DNA of 64,000 bases. It comes from Dyella jiangningensis (GTDB lineage: Bacteria > Pseudomonadota > Gammaproteobacteria > Xanthomonadales > Rhodanobacteraceae). The stretch covers positions 310,001 through 374,000 of the forward strand of contig NZ_NFZS01000004.1 of the NCBI RefSeq assembly GCF_003264855.1. The letters run 5' to 3'. Numbering within the stretch: position 1 is the first letter of the stretch; every line of letters begins with the position of its first letter. A model generated the notes under the pieces. That model did not search any database, was not told where the DNA came from, and saw only the letters and a list, made by a program, of their open reading frames with translations. The translations under genes were made by a program, and so were the position numbers. Positions 55,474 through 64,000 of this stretch are shown here, piece after piece.

Positions 55474-56487
55474 TCAGGCGCGCACGCGCTTGACGATGGC
55501 GTCGCCGAAGGTGTCCGTGGTGCCCTTGCCGCCGATGTCCGGCGTAACGCTGTCACGATCGTTGGTCATCACGTCGCGAATGGCGTTGCGCACCTTGTCG
55601 CCCTTGTCGACCATGCCGAGGTGGTCGAGCATGTCGGCCGCGGCCAGCAGCAGCGCGCACGGGTTGGCGATGCCCTTGCCGGCGATGTCCGGCGCGGAGC
55701 CGTGCACCGCTTCGAAGATCGCCGCTTCGGTACCGATGTTGTCACCCGGGGCCAGGCCCAGGCCGCCGACGAGGCCGGCACACAGGTCCGAAAGGATGTC
55801 GCCGAACAGGTTGGTGGTGACGATGACGTCGAACTGTTCCGGCTTCATCACCAGCTGCATGCAGGCGTTGTCGACGATCATCTCGTTGAACTCGATCTGC
55901 GGGTATTCCTTAGCGATCTCGCGCGCCACGTTGAGGAACAGGCCCGACGCAGTCTTGATGATGTTGGCCTTGTGCACGGCCGTGACCTTCTTGCGGCCCT
56001 TCTTCACGGCCAGTTCGAAGGCATAGCGCACGATGCGGCTGGAGCCCTTGCGGGTATTGCGCACCATCGAGATCGCGGTCTCGCCGTCTTCCGACAGGGT
56101 CTGGCCCTCGGAAAGGTACGCACCTTCGGTGTTCTCGCGCACCGTGATGATGTCGATGTTCTCGAAGCGCGACTTGGTGCCCGGGAAGCTGATCGCCGGA
56201 CGCACGTTGGCGTACAGGTCGAAGTGGCGGCGCAGGGTGACGTTGATCGAGGTGAAGCCACCGCCCACTGGCGTGGTCAGCGGGCCCTTCAGTGCCACCT
56301 TGTGCTTGGCGATGGCGTCGAGCGTCGGCTGCGGCAGGAGGTCACCGCTCTTCTCCAGCGCGACCATGCCGGCATCGACGAACTCGTAGGACAGACCGCA
56401 GTCCAGCGCATCGAGCACGCGCAGCGTGGCTTTCATGATCTCGGGGCCGATACCGTCGCCCGGAATCACGGCAATGGTCTTGCTCAT
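55474..56487 (-). CDS. NAD-type isocitrate dehydrogenase
   Basis: 337-residue beta-decarboxylating dehydrogenase of the short NAD-isocitrate type, making 2-oxoglutarate. Visible segments are AVIPGDGIGPEIM, RENTEGAYLSEGQ, VTAVHKANIIK, DNACMQLV, TTNLFGDILSDL and EAVHGSAPDIAGKGIANP. It is shorter than E. coli NADP-Icd (about 416). Among family members, isopropylmalate and homoisocitrate dehydrogenases are alternatives; the NV-type active-site loop and lack of leu neighbours favour isocitrate. Convergent with the CMD gene. Confidence 0.85.
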   Translation of the reverse strand: MSKTIAVIPGDGIGPEIMKATLRVLDALDCGLSYEFVDAGMVALEKSGDLLPQPTLDAIAKHKVALKGPLTTPVGGGFTSINVTLRRHFDLYANVRPAISFPGTKSRFENIDIITVRENTEGAYLSEGQTLSEDGETAISMVRNTRKGSSRIVRYAFELAVKKGRKKVTAVHKANIIKTASGLFLNVAREIAKEYPQIEFNEMIVDNACMQLVMKPEQFDVIVTTNLFGDILSDLCAGLVGGLGLAPGDNIGTEAAIFEAVHGSAPDIAGKGIANPCALLLAAADMLDHLGMVDKGDKVRNAIRDVMTNDRDSVTPDIGGKGTTDTFGDAIVKRVRA

Positions 56488-56694
56488 GGGGACACTCCTT
56501 GGGATATGAGTCGTGCAACCCTGACACGGGGGAGATCAGGGCCATAAATCCCTTCAATTATCCCCCATGCGCCCGCGTGCGGCCATAGCGAAGGCCGCGG
56601 CAGCCGTTGCAAATCCTCGCATGCAGCATTGAATAAACTCGCACGCGTCAACGGAGCGGCAAGGAGCCCGCCACTCCGCGTGTGTCCAAGGGGC

Positions 56695-57096
56695 TCAGCC
56701 GTGGCTGGCGCAGTCCGCCCCGGCAGCCCCGCCGGATTCGAGCTGGTCGAGGAAATCCACGGCGCGGCGCAAGTGCGGGATCACGATGGACCCCCCCACC
56801 ACCAGGCCGACACTGAAGGTCTCGAAAAACTCTTCGCGCGTCACGCCGGCCTCCTTGCACTGGGCGACGTGGTAGCTGATGCAGTCATCGCAGCGCAGCA
56901 CCATCGAGGCCACCAGGCCCAGCAGCTCCTTGGTCTTCACGTCCAGGGCGCCGGGCTTGTAGGTCTGCGTGTCCAGCGCGAAGAAGCGCCTGACGACCTG
57001 GTTGTCCTCCGAGAGGATGCGCTCGTTCATGCGCTGGCGGAACGCGGTGAATTCCGCGACGCGATCCTTGCCGGCCTGCTCGTCGGACTTGCTCAT
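56695..57096 (-). CDS. Second CMD/AhpD-like protein
   Basis: 133-residue CMD-family protein. It has an AhpD-like active site: ELLGLVASMVLRCDDCISYHV, with Glu, CxxC (CDDC, about residues 69-72) and His, then VGGSIVIPHLRRAVDFLDQL. It is smaller than the CMD protein at 54952 and not in an ECF context. Its ATG overlaps the end of the glutaredoxin gene as ATGA, so the two are translationally coupled. A redox partnership with the glutaredoxin is a reasonable inference. Confidence 0.85.
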   Translation of the reverse strand: MSKSDEQAGKDRVAEFTAFRQRMNERILSEDNQVVRRFFALDTQTYKPGALDVKTKELLGLVASMVLRCDDCISYHVAQCKEAGVTREEFFETFSVGLVVGGSIVIPHLRRAVDFLDQLESGGAAGADCASHG

Positions 57097-57356
57097 GCGG
57101 TGGTCTCCAGCAGCTGGGCGAGCTTGCCGTTGCGATCGGCCGCGGCGAGATCGTCGAAACCGCCCACGTGGTGACCGTTGATGAAGATCTGCGGCACCGT
57201 GCGACGGCCGCCGCTGCGCGCCAGCATGATCTCGCGCTGCGCGGGATCGCTATCGACGCGCACTTCCGTCCACTCCAGTCCCTTGGACTTGAGCAGGTTC
57301 TTGGCGGACACGCAGTAAGGGCACACTGCGGTGGAATAGACCTCGATCTTGGGCAC
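57093..57356 (-). CDS. grxC: Glutaredoxin 3
   Basis: 87-residue glutaredoxin. The active site is CPYC in YSTAVCPYCVSAKNLL, followed by TVPQIFINGHHVGGFDDL, giving the cis-proline and glutathione-binding segments. The short length and CPYC favour GrxC. It precedes and overlaps the CMD gene, and is divergent from the BepA-like protease. Confidence 0.95.
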   Translation of the reverse strand: MPKIEVYSTAVCPYCVSAKNLLKSKGLEWTEVRVDSDPAQREIMLARSGGRRTVPQIFINGHHVGGFDDLAAADRNGKLAQLLETTA

Positions 57357-57614
57357 GACAAACTCCGAAACCGAAAATTAATACGACTGTTTGAAGATGG
57401 GGCTGGCCACCCGGCTAAACAAGCCAATGGATGCTGAACTGACGCCTTCAGCGGGTGTCCCACAATGGTATTGTCGCTGACCTATGCGAATGGCACCACG
57501 CCCCGCCTTCAAAGCCCCAGGACCCGTTGCCGTCCATGCACCAGACCACCGGCGCATGGTCGATCCAAGGACAGCAGAACGCATGCCGACACCGTTTTCC
57601 GGGGCAGGACGCCC

Positions 57615-59297
57615 ATGAACCGCCTTTCGCTCTCCCGCCTGGCGACGGCGTTGCTTTGCGCCGGACTGACGTTCAGCGCACAGGCGCAGGATCGCGACGT
57701 GCGCCTGCCCGACCTCGGCAGTTCAGCCAATGCGCTGATCTCCCCGCAGGAGGCCCAGGATTACGGCGCCGCCATGCTGCGCCAGATGCGCTCGCTCGAC
57801 ATGGTGCTGGACGACGCCCTGCTCGACGACTACATCAACGACCTGGGCTATCGCCTGGTGTCCGGCAGCGAGAAGCCCAAGGATCATTTCCATTTCTTCA
57901 TCGCGAAGGAAAACATCATCAACGCGTTCGCCGCGCCGGGCGGCTATATCGCGGTGAATTCGGGCCTGATCGTTCTCACCAACAACGAGAGCGAACTGGC
58001 CGGCGTGATCGCCCACGAAATCGGCCACATCACGCAGAACCACCTGCAACGCGCGTTCGAAGCATCGAAGAAGGACACGCCACTGATGGCGCTGGTACTG
58101 CTGGGCGCCATCGCCGCGGGTGCGGGCGCCGGTGCGGGCGATGCGGCCGGCGCCATCCTGATGGGCGGCCAGGGCCTGCTGATGCAACGCCAGATCAACT
58201 TCACCCGCAAGGACGAAATCGAAGCCGACCGCGCGGGCATCCAGACACTGGCCAACGCCGGTTACGACCCGGCGGCCATGGCCTCGTTCTTCGGCCGCAT
58301 GGAAGACACGCTGCGCGTAGGCACCGGCGGCGACCTGGGCGATACGCCGGCGCTGCTGCAGGACCACCCCGTCACCATGGACCGCATCAGCGACGCCAAG
58401 GCGCGCGCCGGCACCCTGGCGGCACGCCAGAAGCAGCGTCCCAACGGCTCGACGCTGGACAAGACGCACTGGGAAAAGACAACGGCGCCCATCGCCTTCG
58501 TGAAGGATCCGACGTCGCTCATCAATCGCGACACGGACGGCGTGGACAACTTCCTGCTGATGCGCGAGCGCGTCCGCGTGCTGTCCAACGATCCGGGCCA
58601 GATGACGTCGTACTACGCCTCCAGCCTGAAGAACGACCACAATTTCGACGTTCCTTCCAACCGCTACGGCTATGCACTCGCACTGATACGCAGCAACAAC
58701 GGCAACAAGGCCGCGGAAGAGCTGCAGCCGCTGCTGACGGCCCATCCGGGCAACCAGGTGCTGCGCCTGGCCATGGCCGACGCCAAGCTGCAGGCGGGGC
58801 GCCGCGCAGAAGCGCTCGGCATCTACGCCGATCTCAACCAGCAGTCACCGCGCAATCGTGCGATCGCGCTGGGCTATGCCAAGGCGCTGATCGAAGGAGG
58901 CAGCCAGGACGACAGCCGGCAGGCGGCCGCCATGCTGATGCCGATGCTGGACAACAACGACGAGCCCGAGCTCTACCGCACCTATGCGCGAGCCAGCGAC
59001 AAGGCCGGCGACACGGTGCGGGCCGGCGAGGCCTATGCCGATGCCTCCTATCTGTCTGGCCGTCCGTTTGACGCCATGGAGCAGCTCAAGCGACTGCTGA
59101 AGCGCCCCGACCTCGACTACTACGCCCGGGCGCGCATCCAGGCGCGCATCAACGACCTCACGCCGCTGGTGATGGAACTGCGCAAGCGCAGGGTGCAGAC
59201 GGACGACAACCCCGACGGGCGAAGCCAGCAGCCGCTGCAAAACGGTTCGGCGTGCCAGGGCCGCGTCTGTTTCAGCGCCAACGAAGCGCGCCGCTGA
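57615..59297 (+). CDS. bepA: BepA-like M48 metalloprotease with TPR repeats
   Basis: 560-residue exported zinc protease. A signal peptide (about residues 1-25, ending AQA) precedes the M48 domain with HEIGH at residues 134-138 and a downstream EADRAGIQTL glutamate. The C-terminal half is TPR-like helical repeats. E. coli BepA is about 490 residues and acts on outer-membrane LptD and BAM; this one is longer. The ATG at 57615 is chosen because it gives a clean signal peptide; the frame opens 50 codons earlier without one. Confidence 0.88.
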   Translation: MNRLSLSRLATALLCAGLTFSAQAQDRDVRLPDLGSSANALISPQEAQDYGAAMLRQMRSLDMVLDDALLDDYINDLGYRLVSGSEKPKDHFHFFIAKENIINAFAAPGGYIAVNSGLIVLTNNESELAGVIAHEIGHITQNHLQRAFEASKKDTPLMALVLLGAIAAGAGAGAGDAAGAILMGGQGLLMQRQINFTRKDEIEADRAGIQTLANAGYDPAAMASFFGRMEDTLRVGTGGDLGDTPALLQDHPVTMDRISDAKARAGTLAARQKQRPNGSTLDKTHWEKTTAPIAFVKDPTSLINRDTDGVDNFLLMRERVRVLSNDPGQMTSYYASSLKNDHNFDVPSNRYGYALALIRSNNGNKAAEELQPLLTAHPGNQVLRLAMADAKLQAGRRAEALGIYADLNQQSPRNRAIALGYAKALIEGGSQDDSRQAAAMLMPMLDNNDEPELYRTYARASDKAGDTVRAGEAYADASYLSGRPFDAMEQLKRLLKRPDLDYYARARIQARINDLTPLVMELRKRRVQTDDNPDGRSQQPLQNGSACQGRVCFSANEARR

Positions 59298-59326
59298 GCC
59301 ATTTCGTGACGCCATGAGGCTGCCGT

Positions 59327-59343
59327 CACGTTGCGGCAACGTG
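59327..59343. promoter_or_regulatory. 17-bp palindrome before phoB
   Basis: CACGTTGC, one G, GCAACGTG: perfect palindrome, 30 nt after the bepA stop and 72 nt before phoB. It may be an operator or part of a terminator. Confidence 0.4.
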
Positions 59344-59346
59344 AAA

Positions 59347-59365
59347 TGTCATCGCGGCGTAACAT
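59347..59365 (+). promoter_or_regulatory. Candidate Pho box of phoB
   Basis: TGTCAT (59347) and, 11 nt later, GTAACAT resemble the 11-nt-spaced TGTCAT-like repeats bound by PhoB, so autoregulation is plausible. The match is partial. Confidence 0.35.
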
Positions 59366-59414
59366 TCCCCCGTTGCAATAATTGCGTCATAGGCCCCCAC
59401 AGCGGACCCCACGC

Positions 59415-60104
59415 GTGCACAAACGCATCCTGATCGTCGAAGACGAAGCCTCGATCCGCGACATGGTCGCCTTTGCCCTCCGCAAGGCGGGCATGGACGC
59501 CATCCACGCCGCCGACGCCCGCGCTGCCCAGTTGGCCATTGCCGAACAGGTACCGGACCTGATCCTGCTCGACTGGATGCTGCCCGGCACCAGCGGCCTG
59601 GAACTGGCCCGCCGCCTGCGCAAGGAAGAGCTGAGCCGCGAAGTACCCATCATCATGCTCACCGCCCGCGGCGAGGAGATGGATCGCGTCAACGGACTGG
59701 AAGCCGGCGTGGACGATTACGTCGTCAAGCCGTTCTCCACCCGCGAACTGGTGGCGCGCATCAAGGCGGTGCTGCGCCGCAGCCAGGGCGACGATGGCTC
59801 GGGCATGGTCGAACTCGGCGGCCTGCGCATTGACGGTCCGGCGCACCGCGTGTTCGCCGGCGACGATGCGGTGACGATCGGGCCGACCGAATATCGCTTG
59901 TTGTACTTCTTCATGACGCATCCCGAGCGTGTCTACTCGCGCGCGCAGCTGCTCGACCACGTGTGGGGCGGCAGCGTGTACGTGGAAGAACGCACCGTGG
60001 ACGTGCACATCCGCCGCCTGCGCAAGACGCTGGAACCATGGAAGCTCGACGACATGGTGCAGACCGTTCGTGGCGCGGGTTACCGTTTCTCCGCCAGCCC
60101 CTGA
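59415..60104 (+). CDS. phoB: Phosphate regulon response regulator PhoB
   Basis: 229-residue OmpR-type response regulator. The receiver has acidic residues Glu9-Asp10, phosphoacceptor Asp53 in LLDWMLPG, Thr83 and Lys105. The C-terminal winged helix contains [18 protein letters not shown] and [12 protein letters not shown]. The start is a GTG at 59415 ([12 protein letters not shown] follows). It controls phosphate-starvation genes with PhoR. phoB-phoR-ppk-ppx forms a phosphate module. Confidence 0.95.
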   Translation: MHKRILIVEDEASIRDMVAFALRKAGMDAIHAADARAAQLAIAEQVPDLILLDWMLPGTSGLELARRLRKEELSREVPIIMLTARGEEMDRVNGLEAGVDDYVVKPFSTRELVARIKAVLRRSQGDDGSGMVELGGLRIDGPAHRVFAGDDAVTIGPTEYRLLYFFMTHPERVYSRAQLLDHVWGGSVYVEERTVDVHIRRLRKTLEPWKLDDMVQTVRGAGYRFSASP

Positions 60105-60193
60105 GGCGCCTGCGCCCGACAGCGCTATTGCGGGCAAGCAGGCTTTTGCCGATGCTGGCGCACCGCCAGCCCGGCATCGATGACTGACCGCCC

Positions 60194-61462
60194 ATGCCTT
60201 ACCTCTTCGACCGCTCGTGGAAGCTGCCGGCCGCACTGGTCGCCGGATGGCTCGTGGGCGGCGTTTTGGGCTGGCTTGCCGGAGGCCATGTGGCCACGGG
60301 CGTAGCGCTGGTCGCCATCGCGGAAATCGTCTTGCTTCTGACCCAAATCCGTCATCAAGCGCAGCACATGATGACGCAAAGTTCCACGGTGACCTCCCTT
60401 CAGCATGACCGTTTCATGACGCGCTCCCGCCGCATCGCCTCCAGTCTGCGCGACTTGCGCAGCGCCGCCGGCAGCCTGCCGGATGCGGTCGTCCTGCTCG
60501 ACACCGAGCAGCACGTCCGCTGGTTCAACCATGCCGCCGAAGACCTGCTGGGCCTGCGCCGCCCGCAGGATCGCGGCGCGCATCTGGATGAACGCCTCAG
60601 CACGACGGAACTCGCCGGATGGCTGAAGGAAGGCGCGCGCGAGCCGCTCAACGACGTGGCGGCGCCGGGCCATCCCAATCGCCACATCAACGTCACGCTG
60701 CTGCCGTTCGGTCGTCGCCAGCGCCTGCTGCTTGCCCGCGACATCAGCCACCTCACGCGACTGGAACAGATCCGTCGCGACTTCGTGGCCAACGTATCGC
60801 ACGAACTGCGCACGCCGCTCACGGTGATCCACGGCTATCTCGAACTGATCGATCCGGAAGACGTGCCGGAACTCGCACCGGTGCTCAGCGAAATGCGCGC
60901 GCAATCCAAGCGCATGGGACAGATCGTCGAAGACCTGCTCACCCTCTCTCGCCTGGAAACCCAGGACCACGTGCAGGACGAGCGCGTGCAGATGACGCCG
61001 CTGCTGGCCACCATCCGCAAGGAAGCCGAAGCGTTGAGCCAGGGCCGCCACCAGATCACGGTCGAGTCCACCGCCGAGTCGGATCTGCTCGGCTCGGTGA
61101 AGGATCTGCACAGTGCGTTCTCGAACCTGGTGAGCAACGCGGTTCGCTACACGCCCACCGGCGGCCGCATCACGGTGCGCTGGCGCCGCACGCCGGAAGG
61201 CGCGGTGTATTCGGTGAGCGATACCGGCTACGGCATTCCGGCGACGCATCTGGCACGCCTTACCGAACGCTTCTATCGCGTCTCGTCCAGTCGGTCGCGC
61301 GAAAGCGGCGGCACCGGCCTGGGCCTGTCCATCGTCAAGCATGTGTTGAACCTGCACCAGGCACGCCTGGACATCCAGAGCGAACCGGGCCAAGGGTCCA
61401 CGTTCTCGTGCTGGTTCAGCCAGGAAAGGCTGCTGACGCCGGGCGGCACCGATCCGGATTGA
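60194..61462 (+). CDS. phoR: Phosphate regulon sensor histidine kinase PhoR
   Basis: 422-residue membrane sensor kinase. Two hydrophobic segments near the N-terminus (about 10-55) are followed by a PAS-like domain and the kinase core: H box with His203 in VANVSHELRTPLT, N box FSNLVSNAVRYTP, and G boxes DTGYGIP and GTGLGLSIVKH. The short periplasmic part is typical of PhoR, which senses through the Pst transporter and PhoU, not found in this window. 89 bp after phoB. Confidence 0.95.
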   Translation: MPYLFDRSWKLPAALVAGWLVGGVLGWLAGGHVATGVALVAIAEIVLLLTQIRHQAQHMMTQSSTVTSLQHDRFMTRSRRIASSLRDLRSAAGSLPDAVVLLDTEQHVRWFNHAAEDLLGLRRPQDRGAHLDERLSTTELAGWLKEGAREPLNDVAAPGHPNRHINVTLLPFGRRQRLLLARDISHLTRLEQIRRDFVANVSHELRTPLTVIHGYLELIDPEDVPELAPVLSEMRAQSKRMGQIVEDLLTLSRLETQDHVQDERVQMTPLLATIRKEAEALSQGRHQITVESTAESDLLGSVKDLHSAFSNLVSNAVRYTPTGGRITVRWRRTPEGAVYSVSDTGYGIPATHLARLTERFYRVSSSRSRESGGTGLGLSIVKHVLNLHQARLDIQSEPGQGSTFSCWFSQERLLTPGGTDPD

Positions 61463-61549
61463 CGCTAGCCCGGGACGCCAGCTGAACGGCCGTCACAGTC
61501 CGCGGCACTGCGCCATGTAACAAAACGCCGCATCGGCCAGAATGTCGGG

Positions 61550-63652
61550 ATGCGCCGCAAACCTGCCACTCCTTCGCCCGTTGCCGATCGTGCTGCCCCT
61601 GAGCTCTACCTCAGCCGTGAACTGGCGGCGCTCGAATTCAATTTCCGCGTGCTGGCCCAGGCACGCGACACGCGCATCCCGCTGCTGGAACGCCTGCGCT
61701 TCCTGAGCATCGTCGCCAACAACCTCGACGAATTCTTCGAGGTGCGCGTGGCCATGCTCAAGCACCATCACATGTTCGGCTCGGCCGCGCCGGGACCGGA
61801 CGGCCTGTCGTCGGGCGATCTGCTGTCGCGCATCCGCAAGCGCGTGCTCGACCTGGTGACCCAGCAATACACCACCTGGCAAGAGGAATTGCGCCCCGCG
61901 CTGGATGCCGAGGGCATCCATTTCCTCACCCGGTCGCACTGGACCGAGCGCCAGAAGCGCTGGCTGCAGGGCTACTTCGAGAACGAAGTGATGCCGGTGC
62001 TTTCGCCGCTGGGCCTGGATCCGGCGCATCCCTTCCCGCGCATCCTCAACAAGACGCTCAACATCGCCGTCGTACTCAAGGGCCGCGATGCGTTCGGTCG
62101 CGAAGGGCACATGGCGCTGGTCCGCGCGCCGCGCTCGCTGCCACGCATCATCCGCCTGCCCGACGAGGTTTGCGACGGCGGCGTGCATTACATCTTCCTC
62201 GCCGAACTGCTGCAGGGATTCGTCGACCTGATGTTCCCCGGCTTCAAGGTGGCCGGCGCCTACCAGTTCCGCGTCACCCGCAACAGCGAGTTGATGGTGG
62301 AAGAGGCCGAAGTCGACAACCTCGCACGCGCACTGAGCGAGGAATTGCTGGGCCGCGGTTATGCGCGGCCGGTGCGGCTGGAAATCGGCAACGACTGCCC
62401 GAAGTCCATCGTCTCCATGCTCATCGCCAATTTCGAGCTGGAGGAAACGGACGTCTATCGTTGCGACGGCCCGGTCAACATCATCCGCGCCGGCACCATC
62501 TATGACGGACTGGATCGCCCGGAACTGAAGTTCCCGCGATTCATCCCGCAGTTGCCCGCGATATTCAACGACAGCCGCTGCAAGTTCGAAGTGCTGCGCC
62601 AGCGCGACGTGCTGCTGCACCATCCGTACGAATCCTTCGCCGCGGTGGTGGACCTGCTGCGCCAGGCCGCGCAGGACCCCGCCGTGCTCGCGATCAAGCA
62701 GACGCTCTACCGCGCCGGCGTGGACACGCCGCTGGTGGACCTGCTGGTGGAGGCCGCGCGCAACGGCAAGGACGTCACGGTGGTGATCGAGCTGCGCGCG
62801 CGTTTCGACGAAGAGGCCAACATTCGCCTTGCCACGCGCCTGCAGGAAGCCGGCGTGCAGGTGGTGTATGGCGTCGTGGGCTTCAAGACGCATGCCAAGA
62901 TGCTGCTGATCGTGCGCCGCGAAGACGACAGCCTGCGCCGCTACGTGCATCTGTCGACCGGCAACTATCACCAGGCCAACAGCCGCACCTATACCGACAT
63001 CGGCTTGATGACCGCGCATCCGGGCATCGGTGAAGACCTGCACAAGGTGTTCCAGCAGTTGTCGGGCCTGGGGCCGGTGATCGAGCTGCATCACCTGCTG
63101 CATTCGCCGTTCACGCTCTACCGCAATGTGCTGGAGAAGATCGAACGCGAGACGAACCATGCGCTGGCCGGCAAGCCCGCGCGCATCGTCGCCAAGCTCA
63201 ACGCGTTGAACGAAGCGCACGTGATCCAGGCGCTCTATCGCGCATCGCAGGCCGGCGTGGAAATCGACCTGATCGTGCGCGGCGCGTGCACGCTGCGCCC
63301 TGGCCTGCCGGGCGTGTCGGAGCGCATCCGCGTGCGCTCGATCGTGGGACGCTTCCTCGAACACAGCCGCGTGTATTGGTTCGCCAACGACGGCGCGCCG
63401 GAGCTCTACTGCGGCAGCGCGGACTGGATGGAGCGCAACCTGATGCGCCGCATCGAGGTCGCCTTTCCCATCCTCGACCCGGCGCTGGCCAAGCGCGTGT
63501 ACGACGAAACGCTGGCGAATTATCTTGCCGACAACGTCGACGCCTGGCTGCTGGACGGCAAGGGGCGCTACACGCGGGCCCAGGCCGGCGATGCCCCGCC
63601 GCACAGTGCCCAGCAGTGGCTGCTCGACAAGCTGGTGCCGGCCACGGCGTGA
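61550..63652 (+). CDS. ppk: Polyphosphate kinase 1
   Basis: 700-residue PPK1, reversibly polymerising phosphate from ATP. The N-terminal ELAALEFNFRVLAQA and the C-terminal phospholipase D-like domains with the autophosphorylated histidine in VGFKTHAKMLLI and the segment YVHLSTGNYH are diagnostic. Length is typical. Transcribed with phoBR and followed by ppx, so polyphosphate synthesis and breakdown are under one locus. Confidence 0.97.
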   Translation: MRRKPATPSPVADRAAPELYLSRELAALEFNFRVLAQARDTRIPLLERLRFLSIVANNLDEFFEVRVAMLKHHHMFGSAAPGPDGLSSGDLLSRIRKRVLDLVTQQYTTWQEELRPALDAEGIHFLTRSHWTERQKRWLQGYFENEVMPVLSPLGLDPAHPFPRILNKTLNIAVVLKGRDAFGREGHMALVRAPRSLPRIIRLPDEVCDGGVHYIFLAELLQGFVDLMFPGFKVAGAYQFRVTRNSELMVEEAEVDNLARALSEELLGRGYARPVRLEIGNDCPKSIVSMLIANFELEETDVYRCDGPVNIIRAGTIYDGLDRPELKFPRFIPQLPAIFNDSRCKFEVLRQRDVLLHHPYESFAAVVDLLRQAAQDPAVLAIKQTLYRAGVDTPLVDLLVEAARNGKDVTVVIELRARFDEEANIRLATRLQEAGVQVVYGVVGFKTHAKMLLIVRREDDSLRRYVHLSTGNYHQANSRTYTDIGLMTAHPGIGEDLHKVFQQLSGLGPVIELHHLLHSPFTLYRNVLEKIERETNHALAGKPARIVAKLNALNEAHVIQALYRASQAGVEIDLIVRGACTLRPGLPGVSERIRVRSIVGRFLEHSRVYWFANDGAPELYCGSADWMERNLMRRIEVAFPILDPALAKRVYDETLANYLADNVDAWLLDGKGRYTRAQAGDAPPHSAQQWLLDKLVPATA

Positions 63653-63722
63653 GTCACTGCGGCTTCGCGACAGCCTGCCAGCGTGAGAGAATCCACACCT
63701 TGCAGCCCGACGTGAGTCCCGC

Positions 63723-64000
63723 ATGAGCCAAGGCGATCAGACCCCAATCAAGGACGGCGAACTGATCGCCGCCGTGGACATGGGATCCAACAGCTACCAC
63801 ATGGTGGTGGCGCGGGTGGAACACGGCGAACCCCGCGTGATCGATCGCCTGCGTGAAACGGTACGCATGGCCGCCGGCCTGCGCGCCGACGGCACCTTGG
63901 ATGCGGAACATCGCGCCCGCGCGCTCAACTGCCTCGCCCGCTTCGGCCAACGCATCGCGGGCGTACCGTCGATCCGCGTGCGCGCGGTCGCCACCAATAC
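63723..64000 (+). CDS. ppx: Exopolyphosphatase, 5' part
   Basis: First 92 codons of Ppx/GppA-family exopolyphosphatase. The N-terminal phosphate-binding motif is ELIAAVDMGSNSYHMVVARV, with Ser and Asn residues of the actin-like fold. The gene continues past the window end. About 500 residues would be expected in full. Follows ppk by 70 bp, so polyphosphate production and removal are linked. The GppA paralogue cannot be excluded from this fragment, but the ppk neighbour favours ppx. Confidence 0.93.
   Translation, partial: MSQGDQTPIKDGELIAAVDMGSNSYHMVVARVEHGEPRVIDRLRETVRMAAGLRADGTLDAEHRARALNCLARFGQRIAGVPSIRVRAVATN

Noticed and set aside
61493-63724. 743-codon open frame opposite ppk
   Set aside because: Antisense shadow; composition dominated by His/Arg/Ala, and PPK1 motifs are on the forward strand.

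Overview
The window is a GC-rich, gene-dense stretch of bacterial chromosome made almost entirely of conserved core genes. Protein families and gene order point to a gammaproteobacterium of the order Xanthomonadales, probably Rhodanobacteraceae-like (Dyella/Luteibacter/Rhodanobacter type). The evidence is bamC-dapA beside gcvR-bcp, phoB-phoR-ppk-ppx, an NAD-type isocitrate dehydrogenase, and many palindromic intergenic repeats. The genus assignment is inference. I see no prophage, insertion sequence, integron, CRISPR array or rRNA operon.

Layout. 1-3576: 3' end of recB and all of recD (double-strand break repair). 3585-10956, reverse strand: type IV pilus minor-pilin cluster pilV-pilW-pilX-pilY1-pilE plus a FimT/GspH-like pseudopilin. 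10957-12032: a mostly non-coding kilobase with one small hypothetical gene, a solitary palindromic repeat and the tRNA-Thr terminator. 12033-19577, reverse: tRNA-Thr(CGT) and murJ-ribF-ileS-lspA-ispH. 19775-20167: rpsT with its promoter and terminator. 20384-22379, reverse: rplU-rpmA-obg. 22408-23115: a secreted DUF2059 protein with a histone-H1-like tail. 23286-29100, forward: uvrA with a coupled thioesterase, a DUF4139 protein and an enoyl-CoA isomerase-like protein. 29216-31649, reverse: sulfurtransferase, CoA-type Nudix hydrolase, DUF1289 protein, FKBP isomerase. 31856-32638: enoyl-CoA hydratase. 32722-39473, reverse: DUF1684 protein, then nnr-tsaE-amiC-mutL in the order known from E. coli, divergent from queG. 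40625-46464, reverse: pcnB-folK-panB-panC-panD-pgi. 46645-47093: tRNA-Glu(CTC) and fdxA. 47188-48713, reverse: dapA and a BamC-like lipoprotein. 48834-52933, forward: gcvR, bcp, a PIN-PhoH ATPase, a small GIY-YIG protein and thiD. 53016-55419: an LpxO-like hydroxylase and an ECF41-type sigma factor with its carboxymuconolactone decarboxylase (CMD) partner. 55474-57356, reverse: NAD-isocitrate dehydrogenase, a second CMD protein and a coupled glutaredoxin. 57615-64000: a BepA-like protease, phoB-phoR-ppk and the 5' end of ppx.

The less ordinary content lies between the genes. Three palindromic repeat families occur: A (four inverted pairs and one singlet), B (one 33-bp perfect inverted repeat that contains the stop codon of the GIY-YIG gene) and C (between lspA and ileS). 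Other signals are an ECF41-type promoter directly before the sigma gene, two apparently leaderless divergent promoters between nnr and queG, a palindrome over the -35 box of the rplU promoter, and an inverted repeat covering the dapA promoter. The GIY-YIG gene with its palindrome is the best candidate for an undescribed system, possibly a nuclease that spreads REP-like sequences. That is a hypothesis; this window holds only one copy.
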